Notes: generated by a model not told the origin, from the letters alone. A stretch of DNA of 64,000 bases from Allium sativum (GCA_030737875.1 CM060912.1:202939231-203003230), one strand, 5' to 3'; shown: positions 36,222 to 49,131, counted from the first letter of the stretch. Numbers and translations are program-made.

Positions 36222-39200
36222 GACATACACTAGTCCCAATAATTAGCTGTATGTCGATCGATTGATTGACAGGCTGTTATAAGCGTTGAATATTTATATT
36301 TGATGCTTATGTAGTGTAGAATGCACTTTGGATGATGGTTGACTGTGTTTGATTGTTGTTGTATACATGTGTGTATTAAATCCATATAATTAAATTATAT
36401 GGTAATTGACTGTGTCTGATTCCAGTTCAGAAAGAATAAATATTTTAAAATAACGAATATATTAAAATAATGAATATTTTAAAATAATATTTAGTATTTT
36501 GATGTTCGATTTGGGATGGACACGAAAATATTTAAATATATATAGCCGTGTTGATTAGATTAACGTCGTTTTGACGTAAACGATATTTATATCGATTTTA
36601 TTCATTTTTATAATGAATATCGAAAAGGAATTGATTTCGAAATATAATGTTTTGAAAATATTATCATTTATATATCGATGATACGGAATATTCAATTTTG
36701 ATTAGAAATTGAATATGAAGTTGAAATCATTTTGAAAACGAATTTAAAACGATTTATAAAATACGTCTTAAATGGAAATCAATGAAATATATATTATATA
36801 TATAATATAGTGGCCTGAATAGAACGCGTCGCGCTGCGGTAGTTCATGAATTTCGACTATTGACTTCGAAAGGACATTACAGGAGATCCGACTGTCGGAT
36901 TCTCCTAAAACCGGAATCGTTGGGTTCGTATCGAAAAGAGCTTTCTAACAAATACAAGAAATTATAAATCTAACGGTTGGATTTGGAATTATGTCCAAAT
37001 CAAATTTGGAAAAGGTCGCTGTAAGTGCAGTTCGATGGCCGTTTATGGAAATTGACTGTACGGGCCTTGATAAAATTATTAAAAATATCAATAATTTGGG
37101 TAAAATCATAATAAATGATTTGGAAAGAATCAGGATGAAAAATTCCATATTTGAAAAGATAAAAATATATTTTTATCGAAATGAACTAGTTTTGAAATAG
37201 AATAATAAATCCAATATTTGTTAAAATAAATAATTTGGATTTGAAATGGTTTTGAAAATAACTAGAATTTCCAATATATGAATTGGAATGGATTGGAATC
37301 GAAATTATCTTCGGAATATTTCGATATTGGATTCTGTGATTATATAAATATTGTGGAGGAATTTGGAAATATATATATATCGTTATTCCAATAAGATATT
37401 TGTTGATTTCAGAATTTGATATTGAATATAAGCCGATATATTTTCTATTCACAGCCTTGTATTTAATATCAAATTAGATTTTGGGTTTGTCGTGAATGGT
37501 ATCTTCAATAATACTGTTCATAAACCCAATGGAGATAAGAAGATTAGAAACTGACTGGAGATTAGCTAAGTCGAATGATTTCCTGGGTATTGATCTGACG
37601 TTGGTTTCGGCCTTCGGGGTTAACACTTAGGGAATTGTTCTCTTACTAATTTACGGTTAGAGACTGATGAAATATGAATTGGGTTTATCGTGAACTGTGT
37701 TTTTAACGACATTCGTTCTTTAACTTGATTTACAGTGAAATGTGATTTGTAATTTATAAATCTTTTGTTAAGATTTAAAAGAGATTTTCCAAACTAAAGT
37801 TTTCCAATTTAATATATTAAATTGGAATTGGATGGAATTCAATTGATAATAATTGAAGTGAACTTCTGTGGAGGAAGACTGTTAATACATATGGAATTTA
37901 AAAGGCTTTGCCGTCATTCCATTTATATTATTGGTCAGAAACGGAAATTTATATCAATTACATATGTCGATTTGTTTTCCATGAAGATTCCATTGTTAAT
38001 GGAATGTGATTTTGGATTGTCGTGAACGGTATCTTTAATAATACTGTTCTTAGACCCAATGGAGTTAAGAAAATCAGAAACTAACTGGAGATTAGTTAGG
38101 TTGACTGGTTTTCTCGGTATTGATCTGATGTTGGTTTCGGCCTTCGGGGTAATACTTAGGGAATTGTTCACTTGCTAATTTACAGTTAAAGGCTGATGGA
38201 ATGGAATGTGATTTTGGGTTTATCGTGAACCGTGTTTTAAATGACATTGGTTCTTTAACCCAGTTAAAAACAGGATATGATTTCCCAAGTTAAACAATCG
38301 TTAATATTGATTTTTGGAAAGATTAAAACCAAGTGGAGTTTTAACCCATCTTTAATTAGATTGAAATAATATCCAAAGGAAGGTTAAAGAATAAATTTAA
38401 AGAATTTATCTCTGATAAAATTAATGGGAACCTTTCCCAAATTATACGAATATTTGGATAAAGAAATATTCTGGATTGGAATGAGGCGTGTGTTGTGTTT
38501 TTATAGCACTTGTTTATTATATACGCGAGTTATTCAGAAAGACCGGGTTTATCCTATTCTGAATAACTGATTCGACGATGTGTCGAGGATGAAGACGGTG
38601 GTTGAAGACCGGAGGTCTTCACATCGTTTGGATGATTACTGATGTCTTGATTGGGCTGTACACCCAAGGCGAGGTAATAAGTGGTGATCATCCAGACATA
38701 CTTGGAGATCAACGGATATGCGAGGGCCTCTCCCCTGTATTGGACATATGGGGGAGGAATAAGGTGCCTCCGGTTTCGTTCAGACCCAAAACGAACTTGT
38801 AGATGGATGTTTGTCTGATATTGGATTTCATTCTGTGTGATTGATATACATCGGTTGCATAGCGTGAATTGCCTGTGTGGCATGCTGAGATGCAAATGAT
38901 CAAGGCTTTTGTTGAAAAGAAGAGTCTTTTGGTTGATGATCAAAGCACGGCTTTAATATAGCGTAGCTTTGTATAGCGTTAATTCGCGAGCCTCACACCC
39001 CGGTGTGGACCAGAAACGGGAGAGGACTTCAGGGAGGACATGCGTTTCTGTCTAGCTAGGAGTGGCGTTAGCATTTTGCACGCCCTGGCATTTTACTTAT
39101 GTGGATGATGGATTACACGGCGCCTCGATTATATCAGTCGATCCGGGATCGATGGTGTCATTTGGCTCATTGACCCCCCATAGGGTGGGGAAACGCAGTA

Positions 39201-41144
39201 TTCAGGCATTTTAATCCACATCGAGTGGACCAGCCCTGACAATCCAAGGGACGATGCGTTCTGTTCCTGAGGGGCGGGCTAGAGCATCTCGAAGCGGTAA
39301 GGACAATCCCTTGCCTTGGTTCACAGATGGAAATTCAACTTCCAATACGTGACAATTGCGGTTTTGATTGTAGAGCCAAGTATTGGCGACATGATATATG
39401 GTACCCACGCCGCCTAGGATTGATGCATTTATATTTGAAGTTGTTTTATACACTATGCACTTATAATAGTATCAAATGATTTGTTCTAACATACCAAGCG
39501 TGTTTGGCTATTATAAGGGAAAACCCGATCCTACGGCTTGCGTTGCATTGTGTGATGGGACCAGGGTCCTATAGTAGCTTCATTTTTCCAAAAAGCATTG
39601 CGTTGTTTTGTTATATGCACTGGTATTCTTGGGAGGAAACCCATTCCGTGTTATACGGCGTGGTCTCTTGATATATCTGATTTAAAGTAAAGTTTTAAAT
39701 AATTGTTTCAGTTCTCACACCAGTAATAGGACTGGCCTGGAGTTTATTGTTTTAACCTAAACTCTGGGTGCCCCTATTTTCCACACGGGAAGCTAGTAGT
39801 TTTGGTTTTGCAGATTTATATTCAGAGGATCATGATTTACAGCTGGAATGATATCTGTAAAGCTCTGTATCCGTGTATCTTTTTCAGTTGTGTTTGTATA
39901 AAAAAAAAATTCTGCTGCTATGTAATGTATTGTAATATCTGATATTTATCGAATGTATTTTATTTATTCATACTCTGGAATATTCTTGTATTCTGATGGA
40001 ATTGTTGTAATTAAAAATGAAATGTTCTTCTGTTTGGGTTCTGATTCGTCGTGTCCTCAATTCAATCCGGGCTTTCCTTCACGGGGAAGTTCGGGTCGCT
40101 TCAGGTGGTGTCATAGTATGGATTCTAGACATTTATATTTTTACCTATGTGGATGATGGATAGCGAGGAGCCTTGAATATATCGGTTACTACAGAGCCGA
40201 TGGATAGGTTCGATAGGACCGGGAAACATGTGTTCAGGAATTGCCAATCCTCAAACATAAGAGAGGACCGGCCCAACCAATCTAAGAGTTGCCCAGAGTG
40301 TGTAGTCCTGAGACATTAGTTTGAGTGTCTCGAAGCGGTGAGGAGCCATCCCTGGCCTCGACTCATAGACGACATCCAATTTCCAATACGAGACATTTCG
40401 ATTTTACTTGTAAACCTACATGGCGACATAGTAGCATGGGATACTATGTTGTCTATGATTGATACATTTATATTTGAAGCTGTTTTTGACACTATACACT
40501 TACTATAGTATCAAATGATTTGTTTTAAAAGTACCCAGCATGTTTGGCTATTATAAGGGAAAACCCTATCCTCCGGCTTGCATTGCATTGTGTGATGGGA
40601 CCTGGGTCTTATAATAGCTTCATTTTTGGAAAAGCATTGCGTTGTTTATAAACTGTTATATGCACTAGTATTCTTGGGAAGAAACCTATTCCATGTTATA
40701 CGGCGTGGTCCCTTGATTTATTTTATTTTAAAGTAAAGTTTCAAATAACTTTTTAGTTCTCACACCAGCCACATGACTAACCTGGAGTTTATTGTTTCAA
40801 CCTAAACTCTGGGTGCCCCTATTTTTCCACACGGGCAGCTACTAGTTTTGGTTTTGCAGAATTTTCTTTTCCATGATCCTAGATTTACAGCTGGAGCTAT
40901 ATTTGGAACGCTCTGTATCCGTGTATTCCTTACAGTTGTTGTTATTTATTATTTTTCTGCTGCTATGTAATTTAAATCTCTGATATTTTTCTGATGTATA
41001 TTAATTATTTATACTCTGTTATATTCTTGTACTCTGATGTAATTGTTGTAATAAATAATGAAATGTTCTTATGTTTGTGTTCTGATTTGTCGTGTTCTCA
41101 ACTCAATCCGGGCTTTCTCGTAAGGGCGAGTTTGGATCGTTTCA
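36222..41144 (+). repeat. Element F 5' LTR, second part, with tandemly doubled end
   Basis: Collinear with the reverse of 20419-24560, including the GC knot near 36825, two copies of the ttggtttcggccttcggggt block (37589-37609 and 38131-38151), and the LTR end blocks. A first LTR end lies near 40098 (gggtcgcttca). It is followed by a PBS-like tggtgtcatagt and then a second copy of the last kilobase (40130-41144, ending gtttca). This points to unequal recombination between LTRs. ORFs 38554-38943 and 39211-39453 are LTR frames. Confidence 0.72.
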
Positions 41145-41147
41145 TCG

Positions 41148-41159
41148 TGGTATCAGAGC
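41148..41159 (+). other. Primer binding site of element F
   Basis: A perfect TGGTATCAGAGC three bases after the LTR end. Confidence 0.92.
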
Positions 41160-41964
41160 TTTGGTTAACTCAAATCTTTGGGGTGCAACTCATCGGAACA
41201 GAATAAAAGACTCATCAGAGGTAGGATTAGTGATATCCTATAGAAGAATCCTCATTAGAGATAGAACTTGTAGCATTCTAGAATGAGTAACCCGTTAGAG
41301 ATGGGGTTAGACATGCCCTAGAATGAGTTGAGAGTGACTAGTTTATAATTAACGTATTTGTGATTATGTATATAATTTGGTTTTAAAAATATGATTTTTG
41401 AATATATGAAAGTTATATATATTTGAAAAGTTAATTAACCAACTGATTGCTGATTGTGTTGTTTGACTATTAGTTCAACTAATAAAAATATTTGAATGAT
41501 AATTAATTTAACCAATATGAGAAAGAATAATAAATTTAGCCAAATTGAATCAAAATATTGAACTGAATTGAAATTTGAATGAAATTTCATATATGTACAT
41601 GTATATACATTGAACAGGTCATAGCAAGGAGGCTAGAGAAAAGGAATAAAATTGTATGCCCTACAAATAGGTACATATTTACCATTTTATTGGGTTTTGA
41701 TGATTTTTTGAGCCAATTGGCTAGCCGCTTGGCTTTTTCTTTTTCTTTTGGATTGGTTAGGGCCCTGCGGGACGAATTGTGGTTTTAAATGACTCCGTAC
41801 AAAGGAGGTTATGGCGAAATTTTTCGAAAATTAAGGGTGTTAGCCAAATTTTGAAGAAATTAGAAATTCTTAGAAACTGACAAGTTAAAGAATGAACGTT
41901 ATAATGAGAGTTGGTTGGTTAAACAACTATCAGCTTCGTTCATTTTCGAGGATGAAAAGATTTT

Positions 41965-41977
41965 AAGTGGGGGAGAT
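41965..41977 (+). other. Polypurine tract of element F
   Basis: AAGTGGGGGAGAT directly before the LTR start tgtaacaaccc, identical in form to that of D1. Confidence 0.88.
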
Positions 41978-42879
41978 TGTAACAACCCGGAAAATCAGAA
42001 CCAATTTAAAAAATTTAGTATAGCTATTTTAATGAATTTTGAATATTTAAAATTATTTATTTTAAATAATAATGACTAAAAAATTATTTTTATCGAAGTT
42101 AGAACAAATAAATTTATTTTAATTATAAAAGGAATTAGAAATGGCGCGGTAGTTTGAAAATTCGATTTCAAATTTCAAATGAATGTACAGGATTCGAAAT
42201 AAATCGGATTTCAGTAAAACCAGAAATATTGAATTTGTTTGAAAATATCTTTCCAATGAATGTGAAAAATCCAAATTTCATAACGGGAATAAAAAGTTAT
42301 GTCCAGTTGAAACTTCAGAATAGTCGCTAGGGAATTTTATATAATATATGGCTCTTAAAAATAGCGATTTTGCAAATGACCTCCGTTGTTGACGAGACCA
42401 CTTTTGTTGGATTTGGAATGTCAAATTATTGTTAGATTCCAATTTTCATAATGTTTGGAATCAATACGTAAGCGTGGTAGATTTAAACGCGTCTGGTCAA
42501 TTCAGTTTGAATTTAATCGACTGGAAAATGACCGTTTTTCAAACGGTCTCCAAATTTAACGAAATTAGTTTTGTTAGGACCGTATCATCAAAAAATTGCC
42601 AGATTTATTTTTTTGGAATTTTTGGAGTCAGTATGTGGCGCCGGTAAATTAAAATGTACGTTTAAATTCAATATATTGATTTATATTTTAAGTTAAAGAA
42701 AAACTGATCGAAACGATCGAATTGGCATACGGGACATATATCATTGCGATTGGAATGGGGGTAATTAGCTAGGGGCGACAGTCGTTGGGATTGATTTGGA
42801 GTTCAAAAGGAAAATCAACCTTTTTGGAATTTAAAATAAATAATTACATAAATTATAAAAAAAACTATACCTTTCTCTC

Positions 42880-43205
42880 CCTACCGACAGTCAAATCCCG
42901 ATTTAGAAAAGAAAATAAAAAAAACCAAATCCCTTCGTTGTTCTCCCTCCACCGCCGACGCCAGGCAACACCACCTCGCCTTCCCCGTCGCTCACCCCTC
43001 CGCCGGCGACACCCAACCCTCCCCCGCTTCCCTTCGACCTAGCTCCTCTCCCCTCTGAAAAAAACCCACACTTAAAAACCCAACCCCTAAAATTGTTCAG
43101 GTCTGCCACCGTGGGCCTCGTGCCACCATCGCCGGTCAGAAGCCGCCTCTGCCCGATGCTCCCCCTACCGCGAGCAACTGCGATTCCCCCCCCCCCCCCT
43201 CTCAC
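42880..43205 (+). other. Leader cassette of F 3' LTR
   Basis: A C-rich block with a 14-nt C run at 43186-43199. It ends ctcactgtaagt, a good plant 5' splice-site match, followed by an AU-rich array. It differs from the cassette in F's own 5' LTR although the flanks align. Confidence 0.45.
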
Positions 43206-43249
43206 TGTAAGTTTTTTTTAAGCATTCCTTGAGTTTGATTTACATTTGT

Positions 43250-43850
43250 AAAAAGAAATGATTTTTAATAGTAAATAGAAAAGCAAAGATTAGATTTTTA
43301 AATAGGAAAAAGATTAGATTTTTAAATAAGAAAAGCATTATAAAAATATGATTTTTAGCATTATAAAAATAGAATTTTTATATAGAAACTAGCGTTGTAA
43401 AAATATAATTTTTATATAGAAAGTAGCGTTGTAAAAATATGATTTTTATATAGAGTACATGAGGATAAAATATAATTTTTATATATACTAGAATTATAAA
43501 ATATGATTTTTATATTGAAAGGAAGATTATAAAGATGCAATTTTTTTATGAATGAAATCATTTTAAAGATGCGGTTTTTATATGAATGAAATCATTTTAA
43601 GGATGCGATTTTTATATAAATGAAATCATTTTAAAGATGCGATTTTTATATGAATGAAATTGTTTTAAAGATGTGATTTTTATATAAATGATTTCTAGTT
43701 AGAAAAGGAATGATTTTTAGTTAGATAAAAATTTGATTTTTAATTATATAAAAATATGATTTTTATATATATAGCAATATAAAAATATGCGATTTTTAAA
43801 TATATAAACATCATATTAAAAATGTGATTTTTACTATGAGTAGCATGGAA
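43250..43850 (+). repeat. F 3' LTR copy of the AT palindrome array
   Basis: Degenerate copies of taaaaatatgatttttat. From about 43550 to 43690 a 34-35 bp unit (atgaaatcattttaaagatg plus cgatttttatatga) recurs four times. Confidence 0.7.
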
Positions 43851-43980
43851 AAGACTACATGGGAATTTCGGGTAAATCCAAACCGTTTAGAAATAAAGAA
43901 TGGAGGAGTGGATCCCAAAGGTGAAAACTTCTCACTCTAATAATTTTATTTTTTAGTTAAATATATACTAGGATACAAAC

Positions 43981-43996
43981 GGTGCTTAGTAGCACC
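43981..43996. other. Conserved hairpin in F 3' LTR
   Basis: ggtgcttagtagcacc, the counterpart of 6418-6433 with one loop difference. Confidence 0.45.
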
Positions 43997-45283
43997 CGAC
44001 ACCTTTGTTTGAAACCATGTTTGTTTGGTTGATTGGTTTATTTGTTTGAATTTGGTTTGGGAAGTAAATGATTAGAATTGGTATGTGTATGGCGCGAGCC
44101 ATTATTAGGCGAGGGATAAGGCTAGACCTTATTCCGGTTCTAGTGTCGCGTCGTTATGCTGCCAAAATTTTCTAAAAATATTAGAACAATAAATATATCA
44201 TTTTTATTGTATATAAAATATTTGTGTGTTGAAATAAATATTTATCGTTAAAAATATAGTTTTTAACGAGTATATGAATGAAAATAAATATTCGTTTACA
44301 AATCGGACGATTTGTTAATGTACACACATTTGACTGATATTGATTAGGACGATATATTTTACACATAGCTCAACTGCACAAATAAAATCTGTGTGTGTTG
44401 ATTGAAACCCCACACGGGTATTGGGATGATATTTGACGTACACTAATCCCAATTGTTTAGTTGTATGTCAATTGACTGGTTGACAAACTGTTGAAAGCAT
44501 TAATTATTTATACTTAACGCTTATGCAGTTGCATAATGCACTCTGGATGATGGTTGACTGTGTTTGATTATTGTTGTGTACATGTGTGTATGAAATCCAT
44601 ATAAATGAAATTATATGGAAATTGATTGTGTCTGATTCCAATTCGAAAAGAACGAATACTTTAAATTAAAGAATATTTTAAAATAACAGATAACAAATAT
44701 TTTAAATTAATGAATATTTCAAAATAACTAATATTTTAAAATAATATTCAGTGATGGATCAAAATATGATTTTGATGTCCGATTTGGGATTGACACGAAA
44801 ATATTAAATATATGAAGACATGTTGATTAGATATGCGCCATTTTGACGCGATCGATATTTATATCGATTTTATTCATTTTTATAATGAATATCGAAAAGG
44901 AAATGATTTCAAAATCTGATATTTTGAAAATATTATCATTTATAAATCATAATGATAAGGAAAATTCAATTTTGATTTAAAATTGAAAATGAAGTTGGAA
45001 TCGTTTTAAAATGAATTTATAAAATACGTTTTAAATGGAAATCAAAGAAATATATATATATAATATTATATATATAACGGCTTGAATAGAACGCGCCGCG
45101 CTGCGACCGTTCGCGGATTTCAACTATTGACTTCGAATTGATATTACGGGAGATCCGACCGTCGGATTCTCCTAAAACCGAAACCTTGGGTTCGTATCGA
45201 AAAGGGCTTTCCAACGAATACAAGAAATTTGAAATCTAACAGTTGGATTTGAAATTATGTCCAAATCAAATTTGGAAAAGGTC

Positions 45284-47794
45284 TATGATGGCCCGCCTTG
45301 CACCAGCCGACATTTCCCATGAAAGTGTAATGTGCCGATGTCCAACCAGCACGGGACGGTCGCCAAAGAAAGGAAAAAGAAGAGAACTTACTAGTGTACT
45401 AACAAAGAACCTGTAGAATATCTCACAGCGCATGGAATAAAATATAATAATAACATACTTTGACATAAAACAGGTGAGACAGTGCATAAGCTGAAAATTA
45501 AACATCATAGCAGCGGAAAATCCAATTACAGCTTATGTTCCACATCATCATTATTACAACTTTAAAACTGTCTCCAAAGCAAAAGAAAGGAAAGGTACAC
45601 TACTAATGCCCAAAGTAGTGACCAGCAGCCACACAGGGAGAACATCTATACATATCATACGTGGGAGCCTCATGCTCGTCTCCGGTACAGCTACTCGTGC
45701 ATGTCACCTAACCTGTCTCTAGTCTGCCCGTTTAAGAGCACCCAGAGTAATAAGAAGAGACATAAAACTCTAGGTTAGACAAAAGTCTGGAATGAGCGAT
45801 AAGCAACAAAACAGAGCAATAACAGGTATACTAAACCATACCTGAACCTAGACCTGCAACCAAAGAGTTAGCACAATATACCGCTCAATACTCTAAAGTG
45901 CCACTAACATATGGTGTAAAGGATACGGGGGAGGGGTGTGCATGTCATAGTGATAACAAAAAATCAAGCATAGCAACCATCCTCACATCTCTCACTCAGT
46001 GCGTAAAGCATACGACATCCACCACTTTGATCACCCTATTCCTTGCTATGATCACTCTGCCCCATGGAGTCATAATGACACCACTACACTGATCCATAGC
46101 CGCTAGTCTTTGCTATGTCCACTCTACCCCATGAAGTCATAACAACTCCACTGCACTGGCTCATAGCCATGCTACAATCACTCTGCCCCATGGAGTAATA
46201 ACTACCCCAATGCACTGATACGTAGCCTAACATTCGTCTTGGTGGTGAATCAAAGCTATAGACATCGATAACCCCTTAGCACACATCCCGCAGCAAAGCC
46301 CAACTCATGAAGTTGACTCGTTGGTTCCCAACTGGATCCTGAGTACAAACTTCCCACTTGGACTACCTTTGCATCTCGGGTTTTGGTCTTCTCCGGATCG
46401 GTCTTCATTTGGTTCGCAACCCATGCCTCGCATTCAAACTTCTGAGTTCGGTTCGTGGTCATCATCCTCCTTCGGATCGGTTCGAGCCACCTGCATTGGA
46501 TCGGGTCGTGGTGCCCAAGCTCCTGGTCGTGACATTATGCTCCAGTTCAGTTCGTAGGTGATCCCTGCTCCGGGTCGATTCGTGCTGCGCCTCCCTGATC
46601 GGATCGGTTCGAGTTCCTTCATCAGTTCGAATCGACTCGTGGGCTCCTCCTTAGGGCAGTTCGGATCGGAGGACTTCAAGTCGTGGCCCAAGCATCAGTT
46701 CGTGATTGGTAAGCGCAAGCGGTTAGGATCGGAGGTGCCATCCTTCATGAGCGGATCGGGGTCGGGTAGGGCGATCCGATATGGTTCCTGCACAGTATCC
46801 TGCAACTTTCTAGCAACTGTTTCACGCCATACGACGGCGTTTTCGACCAATATAACTTTTCTAATCAATAACAAAACATACCATATAGTCATAGCAACAT
46901 ATAGAATCGACCACTAACACCAAAACGACAATTTGATAGGTTAAAACAGATCAAACATAGTCAAGATCCCATATTTTCCCTTAAGCATGTTTAAGCAAAA
47001 CTAATGATAGGATTAGTAAAACTTAACCAAATTTTCTAACAGAGGCCTAACACAATAGTTTGAAATTTATCAATATTTTTCCAGATTTTTAACATGGATA
47101 ATTTCACTAATTAGCACTAATTAACCATAATTAGTGAGGAACTATGCAAATCACTCACCTTAGCCACAAACAAATTACCAAATTTGAAATGATTCTCTGT
47201 TTGGCGTTGTTCCCAAGGCTATACAGCAGTTCTACCTCGATTCTTGTGCTAATTCGCTTTGATTTGATGTAGATTTGGCTTAATTAGCGATTAGAAGGTG
47301 ATTTGGGGTGTTTTAGCAAGTAGAGGCCATTGCTAGGTCGAGAGGAATGTCTTAGGCGGCTGGAAAATGAAGTAAAATTCGTTTTCTAAACCCTAGCAGC
47401 CCTCTTATACTCTTTATCCCGAAATTCCCCAGTGGGCTTAGCTGTTAATCACCCAGTTAAGCCCAATTAAGCTGTTTTTCATCATCTGAAACTTGTTTCA
47501 GCCATATCTCCCAAACGGTGAGTCCGTTTGGCTAATGTGACTACTCTACGGAAAGATAAACCATCATCCAGATCTAATGGAAGTGGGTTTAGGTCAAAAC
47601 TCCTTTCCAATCAAAAGTTATGGCCGAAACAAGATCATCTAGGGGTAAAACGGTCATTTAAAAATCGGCAAAAATCATGAACATGGGGAATGACCCCAAT
47701 AGTCGTCTCCCAAAGTTACATGACCATACGACTTCGCATGTGAAAGAAATAAATATTCTACGATCCATCGATACGTAGAATGCGGGTCGTTATA
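45284..47794 (-). repeat. Element B 3' LTR (~2.5 kb)
   Basis: The ends are imperfect inverted repeats: tatgatggcccgc on the left and, reversed, TATAACGACCCGC on the right (canonical TG..CA decayed). A U3-like stretch (47470-47660) has the 'tccgtttggc ... caaaagttatggcc' pattern common in plant chromovirus LTRs. A GATCGGTTCG-rich stretch lies at 46390-46770. Its ORFs on both strands reflect that low-complexity composition. Nothing else recognisable. Confidence 0.7.
47403..47410 (-). promoter_or_regulatory. Weak candidate TATA box of B LTR
   Basis: The minus strand reads GTATAAGA about 390 bp from the LTR start, followed by GC-richer sequence with CCCTAG-like leader features. Only position and motif support it. 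Confidence 0.35.
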
Positions 47795-47825
47795 CCCCTC
47801 CCCCCCCCCCCCCCCCCGCCCCCAG
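47795..47825 (-). other. Polypurine tract of element B, expanded to a long G run
   Basis: The minus strand has a G run of roughly 20 bases broken by one C and one A, next to the LTR start and preceded by GAATTTCGGGGACGAAATTT. Normal tracts here have 5-6 G. The run probably expanded by slippage, and its length in the assembly may be unreliable. Confidence 0.75.
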
Positions 47826-47958
47826 GAAATTTCGTCCCCGAAATTCCTTAACCCAAAACATACAAAGGATCCCGCATGCCTACCAGTCACATACAACAAT
47901 CAAACATGCAAAACAAGCCTATCCTAGCATGCGGAAAGACTAAATCGAAACTGAAATC

Positions 47959-48271
47959 TTACCAGGCGAAGAGTTCTGGATACATCTTCCTAATGCTCGC
48001 CTCTGTCTCCCATGTACAGTCATTCTCGCCCCCACTGAACTTTGACTAATTTCACCGCCTTCCTTCGAAGTTGCTTCCTATCGTTCCCAACAATACGCAT
48101 AGGCTTGCGGTTCCCAACTACCTCGGGTTCAACCTCGATGTCGTCCAACTGATCAGGTGAAATAGTCACATCGGGGTCGTGCACGAACTTCCTTAACTGG
48201 GAAACATGAAATACATTGTGAACTCCTGCCATCTTCTCTGGTAATTCAACTTTATATGCCAAATTCCCAAT
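47959..48271 (-). pseudogene. Pol C-terminal tail with chromodomain-like motif, element B
   Basis: The frame following integrase reads ..AYKVELPEKMAGVHNVFHVS.., then a spacer and LRRKAVKLVKVQWG. After a one-base frameshift it continues as NDCTWETEASIRKMYPELF to a TAA at 47959-47961. The order 'HNVFHVSQL - VKVQW - TWE - YP.LF' is the C-terminal signature of Tekay/Del chromovirus integrases, whose chromodomain is thought to steer insertion into heterochromatin. A TAA (48269-48271) separates it from the integrase frame. It is not functional as it stands. Confidence 0.8.
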
Positions 48272-49131
48272 TTACTCAAGAACTGGAAATGGACCAACGA
48301 GTCTTGGTGCTAACTTGCCTCTCCTGCCAAATCGTATCACGCTCTTCAACGGAGAAATCATGACAAACACCAAGTCGCCAATGGAGAACTTTAATTCTCT
48401 TCTCCTCTTATCAGCATAACTCTTCTGCCTATCTTGGGCAACCTTCATTCGTTTTTGGATAACCTTAATCTTAGCTGAAGTTTCTCTTATCACATCTGGT
48501 CCAAGCACAAACTTCTCACCAATTTCTAACCAACATGACGGTGAGTTGCACGGTCTTCCGTACAAAGCTTCAAATGGATCCATACCAATACTGGATTGAT
48601 AACTATTATTATATGAAAACTCTACTAGATGCAAATGGTCATCCCATGATCCACCAAAGTCTAATATGCAAGCTCTCAGGAGATCTTCTAATACTCGGTT
48701 CACCCTCTCTGTCTGTCCGTCGGTTTGAGGATGATACGCGGTACTGAGAGGTAATTCTGATCCTAACGCCTCTTGTAAGCTTTTCCAAAATCCACTAGTA
48801 AACAACGGATCTCGGTCGCTCACAATGCCTTTGGGTATTCCATGAAATCACACTACCCACTTTACATATAGTTCCGCTAACTTAGCTGCCGTTCTATTCG
48901 ACTTGACGGGTATGAATCTTGCACTCTTGGTCAATCGGTCAACAATCACCCAAATGCTATCATGGCCCGATCTAGTCCTTGGTAACCCATCAATGAAATC
49001 CATTGAGACTTGTTCCTATTTCCATTCTGGAATCTCTAATGGTTGCAACAAACCTTCCGCTCGGCTTTAACTAGCTGGCAATTCATGCATTTGGATATAA
49101 ACTTCCCAACGTCCATTTTCATCCCTTCCTA
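48272..49131 (-). pseudogene. Integrase core, element B (broken)
   Basis: From 48823 downward an ORF of 183 codons starts [12 protein letters not shown] and contains [18 protein letters not shown], then the GPF/'[10 protein letters not shown]' module before the tail. The second catalytic Asp (residue 3) and the Glu (residue 39) have the D35E spacing of retroviral integrases. The first Asp lies upstream in MDFIDGLP (codon at 48998-49000). Between them a TGA near 48845 breaks the reading. A TAG before MDF and further stops near 49130 interrupt the link to the zinc finger, whose CMNCQ half lies near 49080. The frame changes would block translation. Confidence 0.85.

Larger units (their letters stand above)
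41145..41977 (+). other. Element F internal region, non-coding (833 bp)
   Basis: It runs from PBS to PPT without any gag or pol motif. 41630-41755 is conserved with D1, and its core block (41712-41753) also with C. The ORF at 41579-41788 lies on this block but is not kept as a frame in C. Confidence 0.75.
4304..45283 (+). mobile_element. Element F: D-family LTR retrotransposon without pol, split by nested insertions
   Basis: The 5' LTR starts at 4304 (tgtaataaccc) and is interrupted at 6443/6444 by element E. It resumes near 36222 and ends at 41144 (cgtttca). A perfect 12-nt initiator-Met PBS follows at 41148-41159, then about 0.8 kb of non-coding internal sequence and a PPT at 41965-41977. 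The 3' LTR (tgtaacaaccc) runs from 41978 until element B interrupts it at about 45284. The 3' LTR aligns with 4304-6443 and then with 36222-37015, which proves the split. No gag or pol was recognised, so it is non-autonomous. The target duplication is untestable because the 3' end is outside the window. Confidence 0.75.
41978..45283 (+). repeat. Element F 3' LTR, truncated by element B
   Basis: It begins tgtaacaaccc and aligns with 4304-6443, then with 36222-37015, so it bridges the E insertion. The last matched bases are ggaaaaggtc (45274-45283). In other copies these continue as gctgtaagtgcag (37018), which shows that B inserted here. Confidence 0.8.

Noticed and set aside
36222..36222. Second target duplication for element E near this junction
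   Set aside because: E's 3' LTR is absent and part of F is missing too, so the cccgt at 6439-6443 has no testable partner.
38554..38943. 129-codon minus-strand ORF
   Set aside because: D-family LTR sequence; the frame is not open in the other LTR copies (3760-4170, 21600-22010 reversed).
46321..46917. Overlapping ORFs on both strands rich in Gly/Ser/Arg
   Set aside because: Caused by the GATCGGTTCG-rich composition of B's LTR. Open on both strands at once, with no domain.
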